Source: Alphaproteobacteria bacterium UBA7371 (lineage in GTDB: Bacteria > Pseudomonadota > Alphaproteobacteria > UBA8317). From it: a DNA stretch of 5,995 bases. Location of the stretch: assembly GCA_002469865.1 (NCBI GenBank), contig DKOD01000171.1:1-5995 (forward strand), read 5' to 3'. Shown one piece after another: positions 5,978 through 5,995 of this stretch (positions within the stretch are counted from its first letter, which is position 1; each line of letters begins with the position of its first letter). Below the pieces are notes generated by a model. That model was not told the DNA's origin. It searched no databases and was given only the letters and a program-made list of their open reading frames with translations. Position numbers and translations under genes: made by a program.

Positions 5978-5995
5978 GTAACGGTCCTCTAGCCA

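Overview
The window looks like part of a bacterial chromosome. It is probably alphaproteobacterial, judging from the gene types (an IlvD/Edd sugar-acid dehydratase of the kind known from Rhizobium, and FabG-like short-chain dehydrogenases) and a moderate base composition. This assignment is an inference from family resemblance; there is no rRNA, tRNA or taxonomic marker here.

Layout. Positions 15-734 (minus) encode a classical short-chain dehydrogenase/reductase (SDR). A divergent intergenic region of about 335 bp (735-1069) follows. It carries the best promoter in the window (plus strand, TTGATG-N17-TATGAT), a near-palindrome over its -10 element, and a widely spaced 10-bp inverted repeat. 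Positions 1070-1774 (plus) encode a second SDR that lacks the catalytic Tyr and Lys. It converges on a minus-strand cluster which reads, in transcription order: a polytopic membrane protein (5977 to 5258, possibly continuing past the window edge), an IlvD/Edd-family sugar-acid dehydratase closest to L-arabinonate dehydratase (5165 to 3417), and a UxaA/GarD-family sugar-acid dehydratase (3347 to 1863). A 7-8 bp hairpin sits directly after the membrane-protein stop codon, and a weak stem-loop lies between the convergent gene ends.

Working together. The two dehydratases belong to unrelated families, but both remove water from aldonic or aldaric acids to give 2-keto-3-deoxy acids. With a putative transporter and two NAD(P)-linked oxidoreductases nearby, the locus is most simply read as a sugar-acid catabolic cluster: uptake, dehydration, and oxidation of a sugar or a keto-deoxy intermediate. 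The substrate cannot be fixed from sequence alone. No aldolase, kinase, lactonase or regulator lies in the window. I found no CRISPR array, insertion sequence, phage gene, toxin/defence gene or RNA gene, and no evidence of a wholly new system. The most unusual items are the SDR without Tyr/Lys, the unassigned membrane protein, and the structured regulatory region between the two SDR genes.
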